33,181 nt of DNA from an uncultured Rubrobacteraceae bacterium (GTDB lineage: Bacteria; Actinomycetota; Rubrobacteria; Rubrobacterales; Rubrobacteraceae), in NCBI GenBank assembly GCA_902806075.1, contig CADCVG010000057.1:1-33181 (forward strand), in the 5' to 3' direction. The translations under genes were made by a program, and so were the position numbers. Within the stretch, counting starts at the first letter, position 1. Every line of letters starts with the position of its first letter. The notes under the pieces were generated by a model. That model did not search any database. It saw nothing but the letters and a program-made list of their open reading frames with translations, and had not been told where the DNA came from. Shown here piece by piece: positions 7,431-15,506 of this stretch.

Positions 7431-8042
7431 TTACTCTTGACGTCTACTCAGATCACTCCCGTACAACTCTTCGTAGTTCTTCTCCGCCTCGATCACGTCC
7501 TCGACGTAATCCCTGGTCTCCTCGAAGGGAATGTCACTAGCCACGTCGAAGCCCTCTTCAGAGAGCCAGACATCAACCGTCCCCTCCCCCGAGTTATACG
7601 CCGCGAGGACCAGCCTTTCATCGCCTTCGTACCGGTTTTGCAGGTAGTTCAGGTACCAGGTGCCCATCCGGATGTTGGTCTTCGGCCCCCGATAGTCGCT
7701 CGCTATGCCGCTGCGTTCCGAGATAAAGCGCGCGGTCTCCGGTTGGATCTGCATGAGCCCGTACGCTCCTTGCGAGGACTCGACCTCCGGGTCGAACCGG
7801 CTCTCCTCCCGGATCACCGCCGCCACCAACACCGGCTCGACACCGTACTCCTCGGACGCCGCCAGGATGGTCTCCTCGTACTCCAAAGGGTAAATGAACC
7901 GCCGGACGGTCTCCGGCGCCATGAGGAGCAAAGGCAACGCCGCAAGGGCCACCAGAATGACAGCAAGCAGCAAAATTCCGCGCCGGCGGCGTCTCCGCCA
8001 CCGCCCGTAGCTATCGCTCTCTCGCCCCTTCTTCGCCGCCAA
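7431..8042 (-). CDS. lytic transglycosylase, SLT domain
   Basis: The 203-residue product cleaves the glycan backbone of peptidoglycan (by family). An Arg-rich N-terminus precedes one membrane segment (about residues 22-42), so the enzyme is probably an anchored extracellular protein. The soluble-lytic-transglycosylase motifs are in order. IREESRFDPE carries the catalytic Glu near residue 80; GLMQIQPETA and then AAYNSGEGTVD follow. It starts at a TTG (8042) with GAGAGG upstream and overlaps the end of coaE by 32 bp, so it is translated from the rpsA-coaE transcript or a nearby promoter. Confidence 0.92.
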   Translation of the reverse strand: MAAKKGRESDSYGRWRRRRRRGILLLAVILVALAALPLLLMAPETVRRFIYPLEYEETILAASEEYGVEPVLVAAVIREESRFDPEVESSQGAYGLMQIQPETARFISERSGIASDYRGPKTNIRMGTWYLNYLQNRYEGDERLVLAAYNSGEGTVDVWLSEEGFDVASDIPFEETRDYVEDVIEAEKNYEELYGSDLSRRQE

Positions 8043-8652
8043 AACCTCTCTCCCCGAGCACCTGCTCCACGAGGGCTCTCGCCTTCTCCCTGAGTCTATC
8101 CTGGTCTCCGTCGTTTTCCACCACCACGTCGGCGCGCCGGGCTTTCTCCTCGCCGGTCAGCTGGCGGGCCTCTATCGCGCGGCGCTGATCCTCACCCATC
8201 CCCCGCTCCCCGGTCCACCCCCGGCGCCTCTCGTCCGGCGTCGTGACCGCAACGGTCACGTCGAACCGCTCCTCGCCCCCGCCCTCGAAGAGAAGCGGTA
8301 TCTCCGCGACAAAGAGGTTCGCGGCGGAGGCCGCGGCTCGCCGGTCCGTCTCCTCGCGCACCCTCGGGTGCAATATCCCTTCGAGATCCCTGAGTGCCTC
8401 CGCGTCCCCGAAGACCTCCCTGGCGAGCGCCTTGCGGTCTATGCCTCGCTCTCCGCGCACGCCCTCACCAAAGCGCCGCGCGACGGTGGATATAGTCTCC
8501 TCGTCCTCGGCGAGCAGGTGGTGGACCATCTCGTCGGAGGAGACCGTCTCGGCGCCAAGCTCTCCTAGAGCCTTTACGAAGGTGCTCTTCCCAGACGCCA
8601 GGGGGCCGGTGACGGCTATCGTCACCGGCCCCCTCTTGGGCTCCCTGATCAT
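8011..8652 (-). CDS. coaE: dephospho-CoA kinase
   Basis: CoaE catalyses the last step of coenzyme A synthesis, phosphorylating the 3'-OH of dephospho-CoA with ATP. The 213-residue product has the P-loop GPLASGKST at residues 16-24, the SSDEMVHHLL segment typical of the CoA-binding region, the conserved LEGILHPRV motif near 95-103 and the lid-region arginines. Length is normal for the family. It begins 11 bp after the rpsA stop, and the rpsA-coaE order is conserved in actinobacteria. The C-terminus overlaps the following lytic transglycosylase gene. Confidence 0.96.
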   Translation of the reverse strand: MIREPKRGPVTIAVTGPLASGKSTFVKALGELGAETVSSDEMVHHLLAEDEETISTVARRFGEGVRGERGIDRKALAREVFGDAEALRDLEGILHPRVREETDRRAAASAANLFVAEIPLLFEGGGEERFDVTVAVTTPDERRRGWTGERGMGEDQRRAIEARQLTGEEKARRADVVVENDGDQDRLREKARALVEQVLGERGFGGEEGARER

Positions 8653-8663
8653 GGAGTTCTGGT

Positions 8664-10052
8664 CTACTCGTTGTCCCCCAGGTCCAGGTCGGAGAGCTTG
8701 TCGAACGCGCCGGTCCGGAGGCCGTCGCCGACTCGGTCCCCACGATCCCGGCCACCGCGATCCCTGTCGCCGCCCCGATCCCCACGGTCGCGCGATCCAC
8801 GCGGCTGCTCGTAGTCGCGGCGGAAGCGGTCCTCGCGGCGCGGACGCTCGCCACCGCGATCGGCGCCACCGCGATCGGCGCCACTGCGGTCGTCCCGCTG
8901 CTCGACGGTGCGCTCGGGCCGGTCGGTCCGCTCCTCGCGCTCCTCCTTCTTCGGACGGAGGGAGAGGGAGAGGCGGCGGCGTTTCGCGTCGACGTCGATG
9001 ATGCGAGCATCCACCTCGTCACCGGAGCGAACGATCTCATCAGGCGTCTCGACGTGGTGTTCGGCGAGCTCGGAGATGTGGATGAGCCCTTCGACCCCCT
9101 CCGCAACCTCGACAAAGGCGCCGAAGGAGACCAGCTTCGTGACGCGGCCCTTGATCTGCCCGCCGACCTCGACCTGCTCGACGATCTCCTGCCACGGGTC
9201 CTTACGCGTCTGCTTGAGGCCGAGCGAGATCCTCTCGCGGTCCCGGTCCACCTCCAATACCTTGACCTCGACGTCCTCCCCGACCTCGACGACCTCACTC
9301 GGATGATCGACGTGGTTCCAGCTGAGCTCGGAGATGTGGATCAGACCGTCAATACCTTCGAGGTCCACGAACGCCCCGAAGTCAACCAGGTTCGAGACCG
9401 TACCCTGGACAATGTCGCCCTCCTGGAGCGTCGTGAGGATGCGGTTGCGCTCCTCCTTGCGCTCCTCTTCAAGCACGGCACGGCGGCTTAGCACCACGTT
9501 GTTGCGGCTACGGTTTAGCTCGATGACCTTGCACTCCAGGCGCTGGCCCATGAACGAGTCGAGGTTCCTGACGCGCCGGATGTCGACGAGGCTCGCCGGC
9601 AGGAAGCCGCGCAGTCCGATGTCGATGATCAGACCGCCCTTCACCACCTCGATAACCGGACCCTCGACCGTGCGCTGGTCCTGGTGGGCCTCCTCGATCC
9701 GCTGCCACGCCTTCTCGAAGGCGGCCCGCTTGGCCGAGAGGATCAGACGCCCATCAGCGTCTTCCTTCTGCAAGACCAGCGCCTCTATGTGCTGGCCGAG
9801 ATCCACGATCTCTTGCGGGTCCACGCCCTTGCGGATTGAGAGTTCGTTCGAGGGGATGAGCCCCTCGGACTTGTAGCCTATGTCTACGAGAACCTCGTCC
9901 TTGTCTATGCGGACGACATCCCCCTCGACGATGTCCCCGTCCTTGAAGTCGATAAGGACGGAATCGTCTATGGGGACGATCTCCCCGTTCTCCTCCTTGA
10001 AGAAGTCTTTCATGGTGAGCGTCCGGGACGCGTTCTCAGTGGTGTTTGCCAT
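8664..10052 (-). CDS. rpsA: 30S ribosomal protein S1
   Basis: S1 binds mRNA on the small ribosomal subunit and helps initiation on structured leaders. Four S1 (OB-fold) repeats are visible, including GDIVQGTVSNLVDFGAFVDL and GGQIKGRVTKLVSFGAFVEV. A low-complexity tail rich in Arg, Asp and Gly (RDRGGRDRGDR and similar) spans roughly the last 100 residues and is likely disordered and RNA-binding. The ATG at 10052 gives MANTTENASRT, the more credible start. The frame stays open to 10154, but those 34 residues overlap the promoter. An AAGGAAAG lies about 12 bp upstream. It follows polA and precedes coaE. Confidence 0.96.
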   Translation of the reverse strand: MANTTENASRTLTMKDFFKEENGEIVPIDDSVLIDFKDGDIVEGDVVRIDKDEVLVDIGYKSEGLIPSNELSIRKGVDPQEIVDLGQHIEALVLQKEDADGRLILSAKRAAFEKAWQRIEEAHQDQRTVEGPVIEVVKGGLIIDIGLRGFLPASLVDIRRVRNLDSFMGQRLECKVIELNRSRNNVVLSRRAVLEEERKEERNRILTTLQEGDIVQGTVSNLVDFGAFVDLEGIDGLIHISELSWNHVDHPSEVVEVGEDVEVKVLEVDRDRERISLGLKQTRKDPWQEIVEQVEVGGQIKGRVTKLVSFGAFVEVAEGVEGLIHISELAEHHVETPDEIVRSGDEVDARIIDVDAKRRRLSLSLRPKKEEREERTDRPERTVEQRDDRSGADRGGADRGGERPRREDRFRRDYEQPRGSRDRGDRGGDRDRGGRDRGDRVGDGLRTGAFDKLSDLDLGDNE

Positions 10053-10092
10053 GTAGAAGTTGCTTTCCTTATCTTTTGATTGCCAATTTGTG

Positions 10093-10098
10093 ATTATA
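10093..10098 (-). promoter_or_regulatory. rpsA: probable -10 element of the rpsA promoter
   Basis: A consensus TATAAT on the minus strand lies 40 bp upstream of the rpsA ATG in the 74-bp gap after polA. A clear -35 box was not found. It would give a leader of about 35 nt and its own promoter to rpsA-coaE. Confidence 0.45.
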
Positions 10099-10126
10099 CA
10101 AGATACACGGGTACGTATTCTTTCTA

Positions 10127-12643
10127 TTAGGAGACAGGCCTCACCCGCCCCCATCTCTCCCCGGCTTTGACCTCGACCTCTAGAGGCGGATGCAGATCGT
10201 AGGCCGCAACCATCCTCCCCGCCGCGAGCGCCGCGACCTCCTCGACGCGCGCCTCGTCGGCGTCGAAGACGAGCTCGTCGTGGACCTGCATCAGCATGTC
10301 CGTGTCCAGAGCGCGGAGCCTGGGAGCGAGGTCGACCATCGCCACCTTTATGATGTCGGCCGCCGTCCCCTGCACCCGGGCGTTGAACGCTATCCGCTCC
10401 CCGAGCTTTCGGACGTTTTTGTTCGGATCTCTAAGCTCTTTTACGTACCTCCTACGCCCGAAGAGGGTAGTTACGTAGGGTTCGCCGCCCTCCCTTTCGG
10501 CCCTCTCTTCGGCCTCCGCGTAGGTACTCTGCATAAACTCCGTTACCCTCGGGTAACGCTCCAGGTACCGTTTGATGTACCGTTCGGCCTCCGCCGGATG
10601 CACGTTCCCGAGCCGCGTCGCCAACCCGAAGCCCGAGATGCCGTACATGATCCCGAAGTTCACCATCTTTGCCCGCCTGCGAAGTTCCGGCGTCACGCTT
10701 TCGGGCCTGACGTCGAAGACCTCGGCGGCGGTGCGGGTGTGGACGTCCTCGCCACCGGTGAATGCCTCGACCAGCGCCGGCTCCCCGGTCATGTGCGCGA
10801 GTATCCTGAGCTCTATCTGCGAGTAGTCCGCGATGACGAGCCTGCGGCCCGGCGAGGCAGTAAAAGCATCCCGGATGCGGGTGCCCATCTCGGTGCGTAT
10901 CGGGATGTTCTGGAGGTTTGGCGAGTCGCTTGAGAGTCGCCCCGTAGCGGTCGTCGTCTGGTTGAGCGTACCGTGGATGCGACCGTCCTCCCCGATCAGC
11001 TTCACCAGGCCGTCTATATACGTGCCCTTCAGTTTCGCGAGCTCGCGGTAGGCGATGATCCTGTCCGCTATAGGGTGTTCGATGGCGAGCTGCTGCAACA
11101 CCTTGGCGTCGGTCGAGTAGCCGGTCTTGGTCTTACGTACCGGCGGTATGCTCATCTCCTCGAAGAGGACCTCGCCAAGCTGCTTCGGGGAGCCGATGTT
11201 GAACGGGTGTCCGACCTCCTCGTAGATACGCCCTTCGAGCTCGGAGATTCGGTCCACTATCTCCGCTCCGACCTCCTCCAACGTCGAGACGTCGACCGGC
11301 ATCCCGATCCTCTCCATCTCCCCGAGCACGTCCGCGAGCGGCAGCTCAACGTCGTAGAAGAGCCGCGCGAGCGCCATCTCCTCGAGCTCCCCGCTGAGCC
11401 TCGGCGAGAGAGCGCGTATCAGCGCCGCCCGCCGCGCCGCCTCCCGCACCGACATATCCTCGTGGGTCACCTCGATCTCCGCCAGTCCCCGCTCGTTCGC
11501 CAGGGCCTCCAGCTCGTAGCTCCCAAGCCCCGGCTTCACGAGATACCCTGCGAGGAACGTGTCGAAATCTGTGCCCCGCACACCAAGGCTCTTGGCGTCG
11601 TGCACCCGCAGAGTACCCTCGGGGGTACTGTCCGTAAGCCGTGCCTCGTCCTCCGAGACGGCCACACACCAGCGTCCATCCCCAACCGGCGCCGCGGCAA
11701 CCGGCTCGAAGGAGAGTTCGATTGGCTCCTCCGAGACGCGCACCAGGGTCCTCTCCACTGGCGGAAGGTCCTCGCCGCCCACGACCGGCAGCGCGGCGAA
11801 GCGCGGCTCCAGACTCCTGAACTCGTAGCGACGTACCACCTCGCGGCTCTGCGACGAGACGCCCTGAAACCTCAAAGCCTCCGCGTCGAACTCGACCGGC
11901 GCGTCGAAGCGCATCCGGGCGAGCTCCAGCGAGACCAGGGCGCTCTCGCGGCCCTCTTCGAGCTTCTTGCGCGTCCCCTTAGCCTTGACCCTATCGAGGT
12001 TCTCGTAGAGGTTCTCGACCGTACCGAACTGTTGGAGCAGGCTCGACGCGCCCTTGGGGCCGATACCCCTGACACCCGGGATGTTGTCCGAGGGGTCGCC
12101 GGTGAGGGCTTTGTAGTCGGGGATCTGCTCCGGGGTAACACCGTACTCCTCGATGACCTCCTCTCGCCCGTACTCCTTCGTCTCCGAGACGCCGCGCGTC
12201 GTCCTCAAGACCTTCACCCTGCCGTCCACGAGCTGCATCGCGTCTTGATCGCCGGTGACGATCTTGAGCTCCACGTCCTCGGGGATGCGCCTGCTGAGCG
12301 TCGCCAGTACGTCGTCGGCCTCGAAGCCCTTGGACCGGACGGCAGGAATGTTCATGGCTTCGAGGATCTCATCGAGGTGGTCGAGCTGCATCCTCAGCTC
12401 CTCGGGCATAGAGGAACGCTGGGCCTTGTACTCCGGGTAGACCTCCAGCCGGAACTGCGGCTTCCCGCTATCCCAGACCACCCCGAGCCCGACCTCTTCA
12501 TCGGAGTCGAGCAGCTTCAAGATCATGCTCGTAAAGCCGTAGAGGGCGTTCGTCGGCAGCCCGCTCGTCGTCGCTATGCTCTGCGGCAGCGCGTAGAACG
12601 CCCGGTAGAGCAGAGAGTAACCATCGATGAGATAAACACGCAT
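10127..12643 (-). CDS. polA: DNA polymerase I
   Basis: The 838-residue product has the three-part family A layout. The N-terminal 5'-3' flap nuclease contains KGFEADDVLATL and TGDQDAMQLV. The central domain has lost recognisable metal-binding 3'-5' exonuclease motifs, so it probably does not proofread, as in Taq polymerase. The C-terminal polymerase carries DYSQIELR (Asp606), the O-helix RRRAKMVNFGIMYG (about 655-668) and the catalytic VHDELVF (His788-Asp789). The ATG at 12643 follows a TATAAT element by only 8 bp with no ribosome site, so the message may be leaderless. It is first in the polA-rpsA-coaE block. Confidence 0.97.
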   Translation of the reverse strand: MRVYLIDGYSLLYRAFYALPQSIATTSGLPTNALYGFTSMILKLLDSDEEVGLGVVWDSGKPQFRLEVYPEYKAQRSSMPEELRMQLDHLDEILEAMNIPAVRSKGFEADDVLATLSRRIPEDVELKIVTGDQDAMQLVDGRVKVLRTTRGVSETKEYGREEVIEEYGVTPEQIPDYKALTGDPSDNIPGVRGIGPKGASSLLQQFGTVENLYENLDRVKAKGTRKKLEEGRESALVSLELARMRFDAPVEFDAEALRFQGVSSQSREVVRRYEFRSLEPRFAALPVVGGEDLPPVERTLVRVSEEPIELSFEPVAAAPVGDGRWCVAVSEDEARLTDSTPEGTLRVHDAKSLGVRGTDFDTFLAGYLVKPGLGSYELEALANERGLAEIEVTHEDMSVREAARRAALIRALSPRLSGELEEMALARLFYDVELPLADVLGEMERIGMPVDVSTLEEVGAEIVDRISELEGRIYEEVGHPFNIGSPKQLGEVLFEEMSIPPVRKTKTGYSTDAKVLQQLAIEHPIADRIIAYRELAKLKGTYIDGLVKLIGEDGRIHGTLNQTTTATGRLSSDSPNLQNIPIRTEMGTRIRDAFTASPGRRLVIADYSQIELRILAHMTGEPALVEAFTGGEDVHTRTAAEVFDVRPESVTPELRRRAKMVNFGIMYGISGFGLATRLGNVHPAEAERYIKRYLERYPRVTEFMQSTYAEAEERAEREGGEPYVTTLFGRRRYVKELRDPNKNVRKLGERIAFNARVQGTAADIIKVAMVDLAPRLRALDTDMLMQVHDELVFDADEARVEEVAALAAGRMVAAYDLHPPLEVEVKAGERWGRVRPVS

Positions 12644-12651
12644 TCCTGCTG

Positions 12652-12657
12652 ATTATA
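12652..12657 (-). promoter_or_regulatory. polA: probable -10 element of polA, leaderless start
   Basis: TATAAT on the minus strand lies 8 bp before the polA ATG. Transcription would begin at or within 1-2 nt of the start codon, and no Shine-Dalgarno sequence is present. A -35 box is not clear. Confidence 0.4.
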
Positions 12658-12862
12658 CCGCCAACCGGCGCGCAATCCCTCGAAGGAGGCTGATCCCACA
12701 GATACTTTGCTACCAACGCGTATCACACTCGTCATGCCGTCCTAGAAAACCAAGATTTCTCAAGGGTGAACTACGTCGCCTTTCCTTCCGTATACTCTCA
12801 GCCTGTAGCGTGCACATATGTGCGTTAGGTTAGTATCCTATGTAGAGCTACGTAGAGGCGAG

Positions 12863-12893
12863 CTTCAGGCGGTAGGCCACCTACCGCCTGAAG
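12863..12893 (+). promoter_or_regulatory. perfect 14-bp hairpin in the leader of the retropepsin-7TM operon
   Basis: CTTCAGGCGGTAGG and its exact complement CCTACCGCCTGAAG are separated by 3 nt. The stem ends 10 bp before the AAGGAG ribosome site of the gene starting at 12919. No T-run follows, so it is more likely a leader structure or operator than a terminator. Confidence 0.6.
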
Positions 12894-12918
12894 TAACACG
12901 CCAAAGGAGACGAAGCCG

Positions 12919-14076
12919 TTGGTCCTCATAAAGACGCACTTCGTTCTGCGCTCGCGGTCTCCGCGACGAGCTATCGTTGTTTCGATCTTCGCCCTGGCAG
13001 TATTGACGTTATTTTTGGTCATGGCCCGCCCCGCGACAGCGCAGGGCGCGTACGGAAGCAACCAGACGGTGATCGGGGGCGAGGAGCCGCTCCTGGTGAG
13101 CTACGAGGGCGGGGAGAGTCTCGAGGTCCTCACTAATGTAGACACGGGTGCCGGCTATGCCGCCATAGACGAGACCGTGGCGCGCGACGATCTGGGTATA
13201 GACGTCGACAACCCGCCGACCACGGTAACGATCCAGTCGGCCATCGGCGACGAGGAACGCCCGCTGGTCCCGGTCCAGATCCAGATAGCCGGGCAGACCC
13301 TCAACGTCCAGGCTACCGTCTCCGACCGGGCCAACCTTACGACCAAGATGAACCTGGGCAGCAGGGACCTGGACGGATTCCTGGTCGATGTTAGCGAGAG
13401 GCAGCTCACGGAGCCGGATTCCCCGATAGTGGAATCTTACGTAGCATCCCTGTTGGAGTTCCCGCCGCCGCCGCCGAATCCCGCGCTGCTGCTCGCCGCG
13501 CTGCCGCTCGCTGCGGTGATCGTCGTGGCCTTGCGCTCCCTGGTAGGCTTGCGGACCTTCGGGACGTTCGCCCCGGTCTTGCTCGCGGTCGCGTTCGTCC
13601 AGTCCGGCCTGCTGGCCGGGCTGCTGGTCTTCTCGGTGATGATGTTGGCGGGCCTCGTTCTCGAGCCGCTCCTGCGCCCGTTGCACCTGCCGCGCGTAGC
13701 GCGTCTGGGGGTGCTGCTGGCGGTCGTCGCCGCCGTGCTCATAGGCGCGAGCTCTGTGGTCAGCGACCCGGGCGTGGCTACCACGTGGACGTCGGCTTTT
13801 CCGGTCGTGATAACCGCCATCTTTATAGAGCGGTTCTGGGAGCTCTGGGAGCAAGAAGGCTTCAAGGAGGCCTCTAAGGTCGCGGCTCTCTCCCTGCTCG
13901 TCGCTGTGATCGCGTCCCCGCTATTGGTGTCTTACCCCGTGCGCTGGGTATCGCAGCAAGCGCCGGTCGCGCTCCCCGCCGCGGGCGCGATCCTCTCCCT
14001 CCTTATCGGACGCTACAGGGGCCTGAGGCTCACCGAGCTGGTCCGTTTCCGGCGCGCGGCCGAGGGGAAATCTTGA
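12919..14076 (+). CDS. retropepsin-like domain fused to a 7TM (UUP1/7TM_transglut-type) membrane domain
   Basis: The 385-residue product starts at TTG 12919 behind AAGGAG. A signal anchor (about 18-38) leads to a retropepsin-like domain of the RimK-associated 'ATP-dependent zinc protease' family. It has VDTGAGYAAID (Asp75 the candidate catalytic residue), IGDEERPLVPVQIQIAG and LGSRDLDGFLVDV. After a proline run (about 182-187) come about seven hydrophobic helices with GTFAPVLLAVAF and the internal IFIERFWELWEQEG. This resembles the 7TM domain usually fused to an inactive transglutaminase. Here the transglutaminase part is replaced by the protease-like domain. The stop overlaps the start of the ATP-grasp gene (TTGA), a sign of coupled translation. 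The role is probably processing or sensing of a peptide at the membrane; this is inference. Confidence 0.8.
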   Translation: MVLIKTHFVLRSRSPRRAIVVSIFALAVLTLFLVMARPATAQGAYGSNQTVIGGEEPLLVSYEGGESLEVLTNVDTGAGYAAIDETVARDDLGIDVDNPPTTVTIQSAIGDEERPLVPVQIQIAGQTLNVQATVSDRANLTTKMNLGSRDLDGFLVDVSERQLTEPDSPIVESYVASLLEFPPPPPNPALLLAALPLAAVIVVALRSLVGLRTFGTFAPVLLAVAFVQSGLLAGLLVFSVMMLAGLVLEPLLRPLHLPRVARLGVLLAVVAAVLIGASSVVSDPGVATTWTSAFPVVITAIFIERFWELWEQEGFKEASKVAALSLLVAVIASPLLVSYPVRWVSQQAPVALPAAGAILSLLIGRYRGLRLTELVRFRRAAEGKS

Positions 14077-14963
14077 GCGGGGCGCTCGCCAAGGCCCTGG
14101 GTCTGCGAGGCGACTGGAAGAACGTTCTAGGGATGAACGCCCGGAACGCCCGGGTGGCGGCCGAGAACCCGCCCGGCGCCATTCGTCTCGTCGACAGCAA
14201 GCTCGATACCAAGAAGGTGCTCGAAGAGGCGGGCGTTCCTGTTCCTCCGACGCTCTCGGTGCTTCAGGACCGGAGGGACTTAAGAGACTTCGACCTCGAA
14301 TCGCTGCCGGATAGTTGGGTCCTAAAGCCCGACCGGGGCCGCCAGGGATCGGGTATTCTCGTCGCCAACGGGCAGGAAGACGGAGAGTGGAAGAGCCCAT
14401 CCGGTCACGCAATCGGCAGGGGCGATGTGGAGGAGCGCCTGCGTCTCATCCTCGAAGGAGAGTTTTCGAGCGAAGAAATAGAGCACGACCGGGCTTTCTT
14501 CGAGACCCTGATCGTCACACACCCGACTCTGGCGAGGCTGGTTCCCTCTGGGCTCCCGGACCTGCGTCTGATCTGCTACCGACAAGAGATCCTCCTGGGC
14601 ATGATTCGCCTGCCCACCAAGCAATCTGACGGGAAGGCCAACCTGCATCAGGGTGCCATAGGGGCGCTCGTGGACCTGGATTCGGGCCGGGTCGAGAAGG
14701 CGATGTTCGGGCACGAACGGGTAGAGGAGCATCCCGATACTCAAGTGAGACTCGTGGGCGTGGAGGTCCCCGCTTGGGAGGAGGTCATCGACGCCACTAG
14801 AAGCTGCTTCAAAGCTACCAACCTGGGGTTTCTCGGCGTAGACGCGGTGATCGACGAAGAGCGCGGTCCCCTCGTTCTGGAGATCAACGCCCGCCCCGGG
14901 TTGGAGATCCAGAACGTAGCCGGTATCGGGCTCCTCAACCTGCTCTCCGGCAACAAACGTTAA
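14073..14963 (+). CDS. alpha-L-glutamate ligase-like protein, RimK-type ATP-grasp
   Basis: The 296-residue product belongs to the RimK-related ATP-grasp ligases, which join an amino acid to a carboxylate by an acyl-phosphate. Visible features are VLGMNARNARV near residues 18-28, the DSKLDTKKVLEEAGVPVPPT segment (about 41-60), WVLKPDRGRQGSGI (ATP-binding lysine and Gly-rich loop) and VLEINARPGLEIQ with the metal-binding Glu/Asn. It is the variant linked by gene neighbourhood to 7TM/transglutaminase proteins and retropepsin-like proteases, not ribosomal RimK itself. TTG start at 14073 with GAGGGG upstream overlaps the previous gene by 4 bp. The substrate is unknown. Confidence 0.88.
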   Translation: MSGALAKALGLRGDWKNVLGMNARNARVAAENPPGAIRLVDSKLDTKKVLEEAGVPVPPTLSVLQDRRDLRDFDLESLPDSWVLKPDRGRQGSGILVANGQEDGEWKSPSGHAIGRGDVEERLRLILEGEFSSEEIEHDRAFFETLIVTHPTLARLVPSGLPDLRLICYRQEILLGMIRLPTKQSDGKANLHQGAIGALVDLDSGRVEKAMFGHERVEEHPDTQVRLVGVEVPAWEEVIDATRSCFKATNLGFLGVDAVIDEERGPLVLEINARPGLEIQNVAGIGLLNLLSGNKR

Positions 14964-14984
14964 AGTCGCTGCGCGAGAACTCTA

Positions 14985-15500
14985 GTGAAAAAGCTTCGAC
15001 AGCGACTTACCGGCGCCAAGGGCCTCCGGAAGCCGTGGCTCACCACGTGCGTTTTCTTCCTGCTCTTCCTCGCGACGACTCTGGGCTGGACGAGGTCTGC
15101 GGCGATGCGGCCCGCGCAGAACGAGGATCTTGTGGTACTCGGTAAAGAGGAGTTGGTAGAGTTGAGCGCCGGCGAAACCGGGGAGAGCATCGAGACGCTC
15201 GCAAAGATCGATACAGGCGCGGGTTACTCCTCCATAGACGAGGATCTGGCCGAAGATCTCGGTATAGACCTGGACGACCCCGAAGACCGGGTGGAGATAG
15301 AGTCAGCCAACGGCGACGAGAGGCGCCCGCTCGTACCAGTCCGCATCAAAATAGCCGGACGAAGCCTCGACACCCGCGTTACGGTCGCTGACCGCAGCAA
15401 GCTTACAAAGGACGTACTGATCGGAAGCAGAGACCTCGACGGCTTCCTGGTCAACGCGAACGAGGAGCGGCTCACAACACCGGACGGCACAAAACAGTAG
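14985..15500 (+). CDS. membrane-anchored retropepsin-like (RimK-associated zinc protease family) protein
   Basis: The 171-residue product has a basic N-terminus and one membrane segment (about 19-37). A single retropepsin-like domain follows: KIDTGAGYSSID (Asp76), ESANGDERRPLVPVRIKIAG and LIGSRDLDGFLVN. It is a paralogue of the N-terminal domain of the protein starting at 12919; the motifs match nearly residue for residue. The active site is predicted outside the cell. A GTG start at 14985 follows the ligase stop by 21 bp, with only a weak ribosome site. It is the last gene of the operon and ends 6 bp before the convergent livF stop. Confidence 0.85.
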   Translation: MKKLRQRLTGAKGLRKPWLTTCVFFLLFLATTLGWTRSAAMRPAQNEDLVVLGKEELVELSAGETGESIETLAKIDTGAGYSSIDEDLAEDLGIDLDDPEDRVEIESANGDERRPLVPVRIKIAGRSLDTRVTVADRSKLTKDVLIGSRDLDGFLVNANEERLTTPDGTKQ

Positions 15501-15506
15501 GTACGG

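Noticed and set aside
10973-12652. 559-residue open frame on the plus strand
   Set aside because: It is the reverse of polA, whose motifs and length are complete; long antisense frames are common in high-GC DNA.
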